From Bacteroidota bacterium (GTDB taxonomy: Bacteria; Bacteroidota; Bacteroidia; AKYH767-A; 2013-40CM-41-45): a stretch of 64,000 bases of DNA. The stretch spans positions 248,001-312,000 of the forward strand of contig JADKIH010000003.1 in NCBI GenBank assembly GCA_016721305.1, read 5' to 3'. This document shows positions 10,397-20,224 of this stretch, piece after piece (positions within the stretch are counted from its first letter, which is position 1; each line of letters opens with the position of its first letter). A program made the translations under genes and the position numbers. Below the pieces are notes generated by a model. The model was given only the letters and a program-made list of their open reading frames with translations. It made no database searches and was not told where the DNA came from.

Positions 10397-13300
10397 CTAA
10401 GACTGTAGACGCCTCAGAAGTGAGGCCAAACCAAACCCAAGGTTGTAAGTAGTATTTGGAGAAATGTTATCGATCTGGAAACAAATAGCAATTGGAGTTC
10501 GAACATTGTTTGCAGAAGCCGCTTCTTTTGCACCAAAATATTTTGGAACAACAAGCTCGGTAAATGCCGGAGCCGGATTAATAAGAATGTTTGAGCTGAT
10601 CGCCGGTGTTAATACACCTGAATTAGCATCCAGTACATATACACCTATTGCGCTGAATTGAATATCGTCGAATGTCGCAACACCATTTACAAATGGTTTA
10701 GTTAATGTACCCGTAACAGAACCCGGACCATTGAAGAGAGCAATCGTAGCGCTACCTGAGTAGTAAGGATCGACTGAACCGTCAGGACGAGCAGCGAAAA
10801 CTGTAAACGGACTTACCGGAGTATTCAAAATACCGTTAAGTGGAACGCCGGCAAATTGCAGATTAGAAGCAACATCGTAAACAGAGAATGGATTCGTTTG
10901 CGCCGATGTAAGTACATCACCTGATGTAGCAGCTGCATCGAGCATTACAAAACCTTCTGCGAAATCGTACTGAACACCGCTAATTGTAAGAGTGTTCGTT
11001 CCTGCTATCATTGTACCTGTAACTGTCGCTGTTAAATTTCCGCTTCCAAGGAAGACGGTAAGCGTAACGTCGGTGTTTAACACCACATTTTGTGGGCTGC
11101 CCGCTCCATCTTGTGCTTGAACAGTAACCGTAAATGGTTGGTTAACGATTACATCAGCTCCACTGTTAACGTTCAGAACAACAAGTTGTGTCGGGAAAGA
11201 TGGCGCTGCTGTAGTTTGATCTAATGGGTTATCTGTTGCTGTTGTCGTATTGTACTTTGTTGCAACTCCGATACCGTTATAACCATATGCGCGGAAATAA
11301 TATTGTGTTGAAGGAGTGAGTCCGGTAACGTTTACAGATGTACCTGTTCCGTCATAAACAACCTGCTCACCTGAACCTGAATAAACAGAGTTTGCCGTGT
11401 AAGTATTTCCATCAACCGGATTAGTAAACGAGTTTGTTGTATTCATCACAAGAATACGATTCGTTCCGTCGCCCGGAGTCCAGTTGGCCGTCATTGCATT
11501 TGTCAATACGGTACTGAAGTTAAGAAGGCTTTCCTGAACAAGCGGTGTTTGTGGTCCGACAGCAGAGAAGCTGAAGTTATCCATTGCCAAACCGTCGTCA
11601 TTTCCTCCTTCGTTGAAATCTTTCCAACGGAGAACTAGTTTCTGACCAGGCAACCAGTTGCCACTCAAAGTAAATGTGTAAGTAACCGCAACCTGATTGG
11701 CCGGCAAGTTTCCGTCGAGCACCTGAACTGTTGGTGCAGTTGCAACAACAGTGTTCAGATCTAGTGCGCTAACTCCTGAAAATGTTCCTGTGAGGATATC
11801 ACTGCCATTCAGGCTATATTCAAAGTTAATGTGATTAGTTAAAGAGGCTGCTCCGCTTTTCCATTGTTCATTTGTAAATGAAATCGAAACCGTTGACAGT
11901 GGCGTTGAACCATCATTTTGTAATACTGCACCATAGTATGCGGTGAAAGAGTTACTTGCTAAAGAGCCCAATGCGCGATCTGTTGATCCTGTTGTTCCAT
12001 AGCTGTACGCTGCACCGGAAGAACCTGCTCCGTTATCGGCAACTAAAGATGGCGTGCCGCCTGTCGAATTCGCTACTTGCCATCCTGTTAATGATGAACC
12101 TGAAACCGGCGGAGTAGATAATGTATTGGCTCCGTTACCGAAACTGCCGAAACTAGTCGTTCCTGTTATAGGTAAGCCGTCAAAGTTTTGTGTGTATGTA
12201 CCGGTAGTATAGCTGATGCTCGCTACCGTTGCAGCTGAAGCGCTTCCAAACGTAGAAGTAAGATAATTGCTCAGAGCTCCGCTTGAATTGTATTCATAAA
12301 CGGCTGCGTGGTATGTTACGCCGCTTACCAATCCTGTAACAGTTACTGTTGTAGCGTTACCGTCATAAACAATTTTATCGCCGCTGCCCTGATCGGTTGC
12401 AAGAGAGAAATCTGAATTCACTCCCGTATAGCCTGTTCCGTCTGCCGGAACAAAACTAACTGCAGAACCTGCTTTCAGAACTACAATTCGGTTTGCACCA
12501 TTACCACTAATAAATGTCAATATTGCCGTTGTAGCCGTTGTTTTAGTAAATGCTGTTGTGCTGGAAATTGTTGGTTCCGCAGTTGCACTTCCTTTAACAC
12601 CTGTACCCGGGCTTGTCACATAATAATTAATGAGTGTTCCTGTACCATTGTACTCATACACCGCAAAGTAATAGAGTGTTGATGACGAAAGTCCGGTAAC
12701 TGTTACTGTGTTTCCGCTACCGTCATAAATAACTTTATTTCCTGATCCCTGATCAAAAGCTGTGGCGAAGTTTGTGTTCACTCCGGAAATTGCGCTTCCA
12801 TCAACCGGAACAAAAGTTACAGGGCTAAGTGATGCTACTACAATTCTGTTTGCACCGTCTCCGCCCGAAAAATTAACTTCAATACTGGAAGTTGTTGTTG
12901 CACCAAAAGTAATTGCAGATTGAATTGTTGGTTCCGTTGCAATTGCTGTTCCGCTCACAAGGAGGTCTTGTTGAGTCGCTCCTGTACTTGTATGTTGAAT
13001 AGCACCGCTAAATGTTCCGGAAGTTGCCGGATTAAATCTTGCATAAATTAATGTCGGAGCAACCGAGCCACCTGACTGAGTCAGTGTAATAGTTCCGACG
13101 CTGGTTACCCAAGTCGAGTTGTCGGTTGAGATTTCAAAAGAAGCCGGAGGAGCGATTGTGATATCCGCTGTTAAATTAGATCCTTCAACTGTATAGCTCT
13201 GTGAGCTGCTTGGTGTTCCTGCTGTTGATGAAAACGCAGTCACAGACGCCGTCACAATAATTGTTGGTGATGATGCTGATGTTGTTGTTCCCGAACCTGT

Positions 13301-14497
13301 AGCACTAAATGCTGTTTCAATCAGATCTCCGTTGCGAGCTTTTACATCGAAACTATATGTTGTGCTTGCTGTCAACCCTGTTACGGCCATTGCTCCCCAA
13401 GCCGAGGCTGTTCTCCAAACCGGAGTGGAAGAAAGTGAACCGTTGAGCTGTACATAATTGCCAGATCCTGTTTCGCGAATTGCATATTCTGTTCCCGATG
13501 AGTTTCCGTCGGCAGTAATCGTAACCGAAAGACTCGATGCCGTTGCACCACCAACTGATGGTGCGTTAGGCGTTCCTGCTAGAGTGTAAAAAGTTGCATC
13601 ACTTCCATTCGTTGTTCCTGCATTGTTTGTTGCACTGGCTCTGAAATGATAAAGTGTATTTAAGCTCAATCCTGTAACCGATGCCGATACCGCAGCTCCA
13701 ACGCTACTTCCAGCTAACGGACTTTGTGTTGCAGTAACATTTGTTCCGTAAGCAAGGCTTGTTCCGTAATTAAACACAACCGTAGCAGTAGCTCCACCGG
13801 CTGTAACCGTTCCGTTGAACGTTGCATCTGCTGTTGTGATTCCTGTAGCCGAACCTGTGCTAACTGTTGGAACTACCGAACAAGTATTAATTGTGGAGGC
13901 CGTATTACGAACCGCAGTTGTTGTTGCAGAAAAATCTGTTGAGTTATTGTTGTTGTCGGTACAACCACCTGCTGCACGAGTTAACCATGTAGTGGCAGAG
14001 TGTGCAGGGGCTATTGCTGTTTCAAAACAAGTAGAAGTACCACCATAGCCGATAAAATCCTGAATAGCTCCGCCGGTAGGACATGTACCGGAGAGGGCGG
14101 TGGTAGAGTTACAAAGAGCAAACTTACCCGCACTTCCTGACATTGCAATTGTTCCTGTTTGATCAGGCGTGATTGGAAGAGCAACGCCATTGGCGCCCGT
14201 ACCCAAACGAATCAGATAATAACCATTTGCAGGAATTGTTCCCGTTAGTGTAAGACTGTTAGTCCAAGTTGGTCCGGTAGCCGATGCATATTGAATAGAC
14301 CACGTTCCGCCAAAATTGACAGCCGTATTTCCTTTATTATACAATTCGACAAAGTCGGCATTGTAAGTTGCCCCGGTGTTACCACCATTTCCATAAAATT
14401 GACTAATGACGACTTGTCCTTGTGAGGCATTCACACCAAACAAGCAGATAAACAATAACGCAAGAATTGTTTTACCGAATGTAATTGTTGATTTCAT
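10397..14497 (-). CDS. Adhesin, N-terminal part: lamin-tail and fibronectin-type domains (frameshifted at 3' end)
   Basis: The frame encodes 1366 residues. A signal peptide covers about 1-27. A lamin-tail (LTD) domain follows at about 30-200 (VVISQFYGNGGNTG, then DFVELYN). Several fibronectin type III-like modules come next, with recurring GLTPSTQYYFRAYGYNG-type strands, and a jelly-roll-like segment near 780-960. The last genuine residues are about ISPNTTYNLGFG; the final dozen or so (ASLLRRLQS) come from the wrong frame. Adding one base near 10420-10436 joins it to the frame running down to 6492, giving one 8007-nt gene of about 2668 residues. Function is inferred as an extracellular adhesin or scaffold. 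Confidence 0.8.
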   Translation of the reverse strand: MKSTITFGKTILALLFICLFGVNASQGQVVISQFYGNGGNTGATYNADFVELYNKGNTAVNFGGTWSIQYASATGPTWTNSLTLTGTIPANGYYLIRLGTGANGVALPITPDQTGTIAMSGSAGKFALCNSTTALSGTCPTGGAIQDFIGYGGTSTCFETAIAPAHSATTWLTRAAGGCTDNNNNSTDFSATTTAVRNTASTINTCSVVPTVSTGSATGITTADATFNGTVTAGGATATVVFNYGTSLAYGTNVTATQSPLAGSSVGAAVSASVTGLSLNTLYHFRASATNNAGTTNGSDATFYTLAGTPNAPSVGGATASSLSVTITADGNSSGTEYAIRETGSGNYVQLNGSLSSTPVWRTASAWGAMAVTGLTASTTYSFDVKARNGDLIETAFSATGSGTTTSASSPTIIVTASVTAFSSTAGTPSSSQSYTVEGSNLTADITIAPPASFEISTDNSTWVTSVGTITLTQSGGSVAPTLIYARFNPATSGTFSGAIQHTSTGATQQDLLVSGTAIATEPTIQSAITFGATTTSSIEVNFSGGDGANRIVVASLSPVTFVPVDGSAISGVNTNFATAFDQGSGNKVIYDGSGNTVTVTGLSSSTLYYFAVYEYNGTGTLINYYVTSPGTGVKGSATAEPTISSTTAFTKTTATTAILTFISGNGANRIVVLKAGSAVSFVPADGTGYTGVNSDFSLATDQGSGDKIVYDGNATTVTVTGLVSGVTYHAAVYEYNSSGALSNYLTSTFGSASAATVASISYTTGTYTQNFDGLPITGTTSFGSFGNGANTLSTPPVSGSSLTGWQVANSTGGTPSLVADNGAGSSGAAYSYGTTGSTDRALGSLASNSFTAYYGAVLQNDGSTPLSTVSISFTNEQWKSGAASLTNHINFEYSLNGSDILTGTFSGVSALDLNTVVATAPTVQVLDGNLPANQVAVTYTFTLSGNWLPGQKLVLRWKDFNEGGNDDGLAMDNFSFSAVGPQTPLVQESLLNFSTVLTNAMTANWTPGDGTNRILVMNTTNSFTNPVDGNTYTANSVYSGSGEQVVYDGTGTSVNVTGLTPSTQYYFRAYGYNGIGVATKYNTTTATDNPLDQTTAAPSFPTQLVVLNVNSGADVIVNQPFTVTVQAQDGAGSPQNVVLNTDVTLTVFLGSGNLTATVTGTMIAGTNTLTISGVQYDFAEGFVMLDAAATSGDVLTSAQTNPFSVYDVASNLQFAGVPLNGILNTPVSPFTVFAARPDGSVDPYYSGSATIALFNGPGSVTGTLTKPFVNGVATFDDIQFSAIGVYVLDANSGVLTPAISSNILINPAPAFTELVVPKYFGAKEAASANNVRTPIAICFQIDNISPNTTYNLGFGLASLLRRLQS

Positions 14498-14713
14498 ATT
14501 AGGTTTTGTTGATTTCGTAAGGATGGCTTTTAACTGCGCAGAATGATTTTTTTCTCATCCTCATTCCTGAGGATAAAATAAATCAATCATCGCAACTCAG
14601 ATGTTACTCATATATTAATGAATGAATAACAAAAAAATCGCGAGATGTTGAACTTGGCAATCTATATCAATATTGTCTGAAAGCCTCTGTTGACAAGGCT
14701 TTCCGCAAGATAG

Positions 14714-17635
14714 CTATTCCTTTATAATGCGCAAATAGCGCTGATCATGTGCAGAAACTACACGCAGAATGTAGCTTCCGGAAGATACATCCGACAAGTC
14801 AAGAGTCGATGTTCCTTCGTCGATTTGGGCAAATTCCTTTACCTCTCGCCCATCCGATTGAATAAGCGTCGCCGTAAATGATTCTTTGCCAAAACAGGTG
14901 ATTTTCAGATAATTCTGTGCGGGAACGGGTCCGACAGATACAAAAGTGTTATTCGAGTCGTCAAATCTTACGGCAACAGGGTCGCTGTAAGTAAACTTGC
15001 CGTCGTAATCGGTTTGTTTCAATCTATAATAAGATATACCCGGGAGTGGGTCGCGATCTACGAAAGCGTAATTAGTTGTAGTAGAGCTGTTTCCGGCTCC
15101 GGCGATCGTTGCAAACGGTAAAAATTCGCGTGCGTCCGAACTTCTTTCAAGTGTAAAGTACTGATTGTTGATTTCTGTAGCTGTTGCCCATGACAAATCA
15201 ACGACTTCCTGATTTCTTTTTGCGTCAAATTTCAACAATTTGATCGGTAATGGGGAAGTAAGAGCTGCCAACGTCCATGCGCCATAAGTATTGAGTGCGG
15301 GCGCGGTCGAAAAATATGTTCCGTTAGTCTGCCCCGCAATAGCCGGTTGCCATTTATCGATTCCCTTACTATACCATTGAGCCTCCATTAATAATGCATT
15401 ATTGAATGGCGCGATTGGTAATTCAGATGGAGCATATGTAAATGTAACACTGGCTACCGGTGGTGTTGCAGCAGTAACATCAATTTCCCAGAAACGATCA
15501 ACCGTTGCGTCACGATTATCGGGAAGCAAGCCGGTAGTACTGTTTAAGTTGAGTACAGTATAAGGTGAAATTGGCCAAGGTAAATTACTCGCCGGTGTTC
15601 CGTAAGTGGCAACAGATAAGTTTCCTACTGTAACGCCATTTGCAACTGAATAAGTGAATGGAATGTAATCAGGAGTACCCGGAATACCAAATGGAATCAC
15701 AAATGCCGAAGCAGCCGTTGCTGTTCCGATATTCCATTGAACAATTGATGAATTATCATTTGTTTCTGAAATCAGATAACGTGTTGTGAATCCAGTGTTA
15801 CCTGCAAATGCTGTAGTCAACGGCGACTCCATCGTCAAACGATTTCCGTTAAGAAATACCGGACCGTCTTTTGTCCAGGTGAGTCGGAAAGTAACATTCA
15901 CCGGTGAGTTAAACTGCAATAATGAAGTAGATGCTTTATCGTAAGTAAGCGCATAGTAGCGCTCGCCGCCCGTAGTGTTGATTGTTTGTGTTGCGTTGCC
16001 GGTAAATTGTACTGTACCAAATCCTTCTGTAAATCCGGATTGATTGTAGTTATACCAGTGGCCGCCCGTCATCCAGATTGCCTGATTGTTCGATGCGAGT
16101 ACGGGGGTGCCTGTTGTGTTAACAATGTTCAGATCGTTGGCGATTTTATAGGTACCGCTAACAAACATTGTCTTTGTTCCGCTTCCGGAAATTTTCAGAT
16201 TACCATATGAGTTCGAGCTCGAACCAAAAGCCTGACAACTGGAAACAGGAATTAGAACAACATTCTGGTTGCCTGTTCCTGAATACTCAGTAAAACTTCC
16301 ATTCTGAATATCGTATGTACAGTTCACCGTGGTTAAAGCAAAATTGAATCCGCTTGAGCCTGTGATTTCAAATTTTCCGCCTGCTGCAACACGCAACATG
16401 TGTCCGGCATTTCCGCCACCGAATGAAAGTGAGCTACCGACAGCAGATGCACTCGGTGCAGGAGTAACTGTAATTGTAGTTGCAGTGACAGCAGTGACAA
16501 CTGATCCCGGAGATATACCTGTTCCGGAAATTGCACTACCGACTACGATTCCTGTAGTTGAAGGAACGGTCAGAACTGCTCCGGCCAACGCTGTTGGTGT
16601 CAACGATAAATACGTCGTCATCACCTGCGCAGTACGCAAAACTCCTCCGTTATTGATTTGCCAGAAACAAGAACCCCCATTAGTTGTAGGAACGCTGGTT
16701 GTATTCATAATGGCATTATTCGAAACCGTGAACTGCGTTGCACTAAGAATGGCGGTAATAGTTGTTCCGGCCGGGAACATATTAATGTTTACACCTGTTC
16801 CAACAATTGTAGAGCCAACCGTAAGCGATGCTGTCGAGCCGGTAGTAACCGTATTCGATCCGGCCGTTGTGCTAACCGTTACCGTGGTTGCCGTATTATT
16901 CGTTGCCAGATAAGTTATACCCGAAACAACCATTGTTCCATTGATGGTAAAACTTCCCGAGCCGTTATAAGTCCCCGAACCGTCAAACCCATCGATACCG
17001 GCATTTCCAAAAGAGGTTCCGTTGGTAGTGAGGGTAAGAGTTGCACCGGCTGTGATCAAGACGTCAAAGCGAGTTGGTGTTGGAACAGCCGTCGCAGCGT
17101 GATTATAAATCTGTGTTTGAGAAGATGATGCAAAACGAAGATTTACATCTCTGCTAATGGTAAGCTTAGAGATTGGATTGTCGCCCGTACGCTTTACCAT
17201 ACGACTTGCGTCAAATGTTCCGGCTCCTGTAATTGTACAAACAGATTCGATACCAAAGCAAATACAATCGAATGTGGTTCCGTTTCCAATCGTTCCATCA
17301 CATAAAATATTCCCGTAAACGAGAACATAAACGTTTGGTGTCGTTGTGATATTCGAGTAAATTTTACCTCCGGCTTCCACCGTTAAATCTTTGCAATAGT
17401 ATGGGCCGGTTGCAGCAGTAGTTACTGTCGTTCCGGCGAGAATAAATACGTTATCGGTTTTTAATGGAATGGAACCTGCGGCAATCCATGCAGCTCCGTT
17501 CCATTTACCCCACGTAGCAGCAGAATTGTAACTTCCTGATGCAATTGACCCAAAGTCGTTGGCAGCGTAACCAAAGATTCGTCCGCTGAAAAGCAGAAGG
17601 ATCGAAATCAAAAAAACAATGTTCTTTTTTAACAT
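14714..17635 (-). CDS. T9SS-sorted secreted protein, beta-rich, 973 residues
   Basis: A signal peptide covers about 1-23. The body is Thr/Gly/Asn-rich and repetitive (strand patterns such as TTTVTVSTTAGSNTV), suggesting a beta-helix or stacked beta domain. The region around 815-890 contains the common pre-CTD module LPIKLLKFDAKRN, then DLSWATATEINN and YYRLKQTDYDG. The last 75 residues are a T9SS type A sorting domain (VGPVPAQNYLKI to SGSYILRVVS). It is the first of three large secreted proteins on this strand, with 216 bp before the next, so it may have its own promoter. No catalytic motif is visible. An adhesin or matrix component is the most likely role. Confidence 0.85.
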   Translation of the reverse strand: MLKKNIVFLISILLLFSGRIFGYAANDFGSIASGSYNSAATWGKWNGAAWIAAGSIPLKTDNVFILAGTTVTTAATGPYYCKDLTVEAGGKIYSNITTTPNVYVLVYGNILCDGTIGNGTTFDCICFGIESVCTITGAGTFDASRMVKRTGDNPISKLTISRDVNLRFASSSQTQIYNHAATAVPTPTRFDVLITAGATLTLTTNGTSFGNAGIDGFDGSGTYNGSGSFTINGTMVVSGITYLATNNTATTVTVSTTAGSNTVTTGSTASLTVGSTIVGTGVNINMFPAGTTITAILSATQFTVSNNAIMNTTSVPTTNGGSCFWQINNGGVLRTAQVMTTYLSLTPTALAGAVLTVPSTTGIVVGSAISGTGISPGSVVTAVTATTITVTPAPSASAVGSSLSFGGGNAGHMLRVAAGGKFEITGSSGFNFALTTVNCTYDIQNGSFTEYSGTGNQNVVLIPVSSCQAFGSSSNSYGNLKISGSGTKTMFVSGTYKIANDLNIVNTTGTPVLASNNQAIWMTGGHWYNYNQSGFTEGFGTVQFTGNATQTINTTGGERYYALTYDKASTSLLQFNSPVNVTFRLTWTKDGPVFLNGNRLTMESPLTTAFAGNTGFTTRYLISETNDNSSIVQWNIGTATAASAFVIPFGIPGTPDYIPFTYSVANGVTVGNLSVATYGTPASNLPWPISPYTVLNLNSTTGLLPDNRDATVDRFWEIDVTAATPPVASVTFTYAPSELPIAPFNNALLMEAQWYSKGIDKWQPAIAGQTNGTYFSTAPALNTYGAWTLAALTSPLPIKLLKFDAKRNQEVVDLSWATATEINNQYFTLERSSDAREFLPFATIAGAGNSSTTTNYAFVDRDPLPGISYYRLKQTDYDGKFTYSDPVAVRFDDSNNTFVSVGPVPAQNYLKITCFGKESFTATLIQSDGREVKEFAQIDEGTSTLDLSDVSSGSYILRVVSAHDQRYLRIIKE

Positions 17636-17940
17636 TCTATCTTTTTTAAAGAATCAGGAATACGCTTTTCCTTCTTCCGAATTGTTTCACAAAACAACGC
17701 TATTAGTATTTTCTCACCATTAAGCACATGTTAAAACTCTGCGCTTGTATTTTGCAATGCGGACTTCACCCAATAAGGGGCATACAATATACAGAAATCC
17801 CCGAAACCCTCATATATAGTGTTGCTTTTTTACACATATATGAAGAGGGCCATTCACCTAGTAAAATGGGCCGTTCACGTAAAATATATTGCTTTTCAAG
17901 GGGTTGGGTGGCGGATTGGGGACATCCGGGAGGCAGATTG
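17636..17940. other. Intergenic region between the T9SS gene and ppx
   Basis: It is AT-rich and must hold the promoter of the gene starting at 17635. An imperfect hairpin (CATATATAGTGT against ACACATATATG, about 17811-17848) has a T-rich loop. A short direct repeat, GGGCCATTCAC and GGGCCGTTCAC, lies near 17850-17880. I see no convincing gene. Confidence 0.5.
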
Positions 17941-18366
17941 TCAGGCTACCCTACTTTCGGTATAGGTCAAATGGAGCTGGTGGACGATTCCGTCGGATAA
18001 TCCGATCTGGGGAACGATTATTTCCGAAGCGCCCGAGGCCTTCATCATTCCCAGATAAATCTTCGCAGCCGGAACAATAACATCGGCCCGATCGGGGTTA
18101 AGTCCGTACACTTCCATTCTTGAATCCAGATCGAGTGCCTTCAGCTCAGTATAAAACTCCTTCAGTTTTTCAAAAGCCAACGGTTTGTCCTTTCGGCCAA
18201 CCATTTTAAAGATCTTGTTAATGTTTCCTCCCGATCCGATCGCTGTGATTGGTTCGTGACCGGCGGTGTTTCGCTTTGTCCATTCTTTCATCGATTCCCA
18301 CAAATCCATACTCACCTTTCCTCCCAACCAACGCAGTGTTCCAACGTTAAAAGAATTCGACGCCAC
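17941..18366 (-). CDS. ppx: Exopolyphosphatase (Ppx/GppA family), C-terminal part after a frameshift
   Basis: This frame covers the C-terminal half of a Ppx/GppA phosphatase. It contains the SNSFNVGTLR segment that normally follows the second phosphate-binding motif, then AIGSGGNINKI and a C-terminal helix region. The ATG used here is internal. One added T (run at about 18385-18389) joins it to the upstream frame and gives TIFDKGQIVASNSFNVG, the expected family sequence. The restored protein has about 302 residues, usual for short Bacteroidota members. It would hydrolyse terminal phosphates of polyphosphate or pppGpp. It lies directly downstream of ppk1. Confidence 0.85.
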   Translation of the reverse strand: MASNSFNVGTLRWLGGKVSMDLWESMKEWTKRNTAGHEPITAIGSGGNINKIFKMVGRKDKPLAFEKLKEFYTELKALDLDSRMEVYGLNPDRADVIVPAAKIYLGMMKASGASEIIVPQIGLSDGIVHQLHLTYTESRVA

Positions 18367-18848
18367 AATCTGCCCTTTATCAAAATAGTCAGCTCCGTAC
18401 TTCCTCCCCCGACATCGATGTATAGGTAAGAATGATCGTGGTCAAGAAATTCTTCGACGTGATTCGAATAAATAAGCTCGGCTTCTTCTTTCCCTGAAAT
18501 AATATCAATGTTTAGTCCGCACGTTTTTTTCACCTGATTCACGACTTCCATTCCATTAATTGCTTCACGCATCGATGCTGTAGCACAGGCACGATAAGCA
18601 ACCGGTTCAAAAACATCGATAAGCAATTTGAATGCGTTCATTGTCTTAATGAATCGCGCAGCTTTCTCCGGCGAAATTCTTCCGCTGCGAAAAACATCTT
18701 CGCCCAATCTTAAAGGAATCCGGATAAGTTCAGCCTTTTTGAAATGAACAACGCCGTGTTCTTCAACGGCATTGCAAAACAATAATCTGACGGCATTGGA
18801 GCCAATGTCTATTGCTGCGTATTTCAAGATCTTGTTTTTGTTATTCAT
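18312..18848 (-). CDS. ppx: Exopolyphosphatase (Ppx/GppA family), N-terminal part before the frameshift
   Basis: I chose the ATG at 18848 (MNNKNKILKYAAIDIG), 14 bp after the ppk1 stop; the longer frame to 18980 overlaps ppk1. AAIDIGSNAVRLL is the N-terminal ASKHA phosphate-1 motif and YIDVGGGSTELTI is the phosphate-2 motif; RACATASMREA is also characteristic. After about 18385 the frame turns to an unrelated tail (LIKGRLWRRILLT), which marks the one-base loss. The tight spacing to ppk1 suggests one operon for synthesis and breakdown of polyphosphate. Confidence 0.85.
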   Translation of the reverse strand: MNNKNKILKYAAIDIGSNAVRLLFCNAVEEHGVVHFKKAELIRIPLRLGEDVFRSGRISPEKAARFIKTMNAFKLLIDVFEPVAYRACATASMREAINGMEVVNQVKKTCGLNIDIISGKEEAELIYSNHVEEFLDHDHSYLYIDVGGGSTELTILIKGRLWRRILLTLEHCVGWEER

Positions 18849-18862
18849 CTTCAAAAATAAGA

Positions 18863-20224
18863 TCAGGAACGGGTTGCTGCTTTTGGTGATTTGTTTTGTT
18901 TTAAAGCGGAGGTGTTGAAAACCTTCGCCGGAATTTCCTTGCGAACATTTTCGGCAAATGGCTTCATCGAAGCAAACCACTTGTAAATTTCATCCTGCGC
19001 TTTGTAGGCCTTTCCTTCGCGAATTTTATATTCATTCATATGGCCTTTGAACATCGTACGCGCCTTCGTGTTGTCGCGCAACTGCATCATAACATATTCT
19101 AAAAGCTGGGCCTGTAATTGTGCATCATAAATCGGGACGGCCACTTCGGATCGGAAATCAAGATTTCTGTTCATCCAATCGCCTGATGATATAAAATACT
19201 TCTCGGCGCCTCCATGACAGAAAATAAAAATTCGGCTATGCTCTAAAAACTTATCGACGATGCTGATTACTTCGATGTTCTCGCTTAACCCTTTTACTCC
19301 GGGAATCAAAGCGCATATTCCGCGAACAATCAATCGAATTTTAACTCCGGCAATGCTTGCTTCATACAAACGCTCTATCATATCGTCGTCAACAAGACTG
19401 TTCATCTTCACAATCATCCACGCATCTTTACCGGCTTCGGCGTTTTCGATTTCCTTATTAATAAACGACATAAATTTCTTTCGAGTATTAAACGGAGAAA
19501 CAATCAGATGTTTGTAATGACCGATTTTATAATTGTCGTGATAAAACGAAAACAGCTTTTCAACTTCTTTAGTAATACGTTTATCGGCCGTTAACAAGGC
19601 GTGATCGCAATAAATCTTAGCCGTTTTTTCGTTGAAGTTCCCTGTTCCGATATGTGCATAGTGCGTGGTTTTGTCTTCTTCCCTTCGAGTGATCAGAAAC
19701 AATTTACTGTGCACCTTTAGTCCCGGAACACCGAAAATCACTTCCGCTCCGGCTTCCTGCAATTTATCGGCGTAATAAATATTTGTCTCCTCATCGAAAC
19801 GCGCCTGCAACTCAACAACTACGGTAACTTGCTTACCGTTTCTAACGGCATTGATAAGTGCATTTACAATACTGCTGTTAGAGCTGGCTCTGTATAGCGT
19901 AATTTTGATAGAACTAACTTTCGGATCGATGGACGCCTCTCTCAGTAAATCGATGATATGCAAAAACGACTGATACGGATAAGCGAGTAATACGTCTTTC
20001 TTTCGGATAACCTTAAACATACTCTTCTGTCCGGCCAAATCAGGATGCTCCAACGGTTTCGGCGCTTTATACCATAACTCCTTCCTTCCGATTTTTGGAA
20101 AGGCGATAAAGTCTTTGAAGTTGTGATACCGCCCCCCGGCCGTCATATAATCTTTGTCCTTCAATTTTATTTTCTTGACAATAAATGCCAGTAAATCCGG
20201 AGGAATCCGCGAATCATATGTCAA
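18863..20224 (-). CDS. ppk1: Polyphosphate kinase 1, middle and C-terminal part (gene interrupted)
   Basis: Contains the catalytic half of PPK1: GGRYHNFKDFIAFP, DVLLAYPYQSF, VELQARFDEETNIYYADKL, and the two histidines in GLKVHSKLFL and THYAHIGTGNFNEKT. These are 19 residues apart, as in the E. coli enzyme (His435 autophosphorylated, His454). The ATG at 20224 is not the natural start: the frame is open upstream to about 20310 and reads LFVDSDISKSW, then SVKQRKKGDPVRL, the end of the head domain. The 5' part of the gene lies in another frame. The enzyme would make polyphosphate from ATP at the membrane. Confidence 0.88.
   Translation of the reverse strand: MTYDSRIPPDLLAFIVKKIKLKDKDYMTAGGRYHNFKDFIAFPKIGRKELWYKAPKPLEHPDLAGQKSMFKVIRKKDVLLAYPYQSFLHIIDLLREASIDPKVSSIKITLYRASSNSSIVNALINAVRNGKQVTVVVELQARFDEETNIYYADKLQEAGAEVIFGVPGLKVHSKLFLITRREEDKTTHYAHIGTGNFNEKTAKIYCDHALLTADKRITKEVEKLFSFYHDNYKIGHYKHLIVSPFNTRKKFMSFINKEIENAEAGKDAWMIVKMNSLVDDDMIERLYEASIAGVKIRLIVRGICALIPGVKGLSENIEVISIVDKFLEHSRIFIFCHGGAEKYFISSGDWMNRNLDFRSEVAVPIYDAQLQAQLLEYVMMQLRDNTKARTMFKGHMNEYKIREGKAYKAQDEIYKWFASMKPFAENVRKEIPAKVFNTSALKQNKSPKAATRS

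Noticed and set aside
10410..10440. Programmed frameshift in the large adhesin
   Set aside because: The needed shift is one base, but no slippery heptamer is in the correct frame, and four other genes in the window show the same one-base loss at homopolymers.
16329..16913. Plus-strand frame of 194 codons opposite the 973-residue T9SS protein
   Set aside because: Composition (Val/Pro/Ala/Thr) mirrors the antisense of a Thr/Gly-rich gene; the minus-strand frame has a signal peptide and a sorting domain.
17728..18000. 90-codon plus-strand frame upstream of and overlapping ppx
   Set aside because: No family features, and its end overlaps the antisense of ppx.
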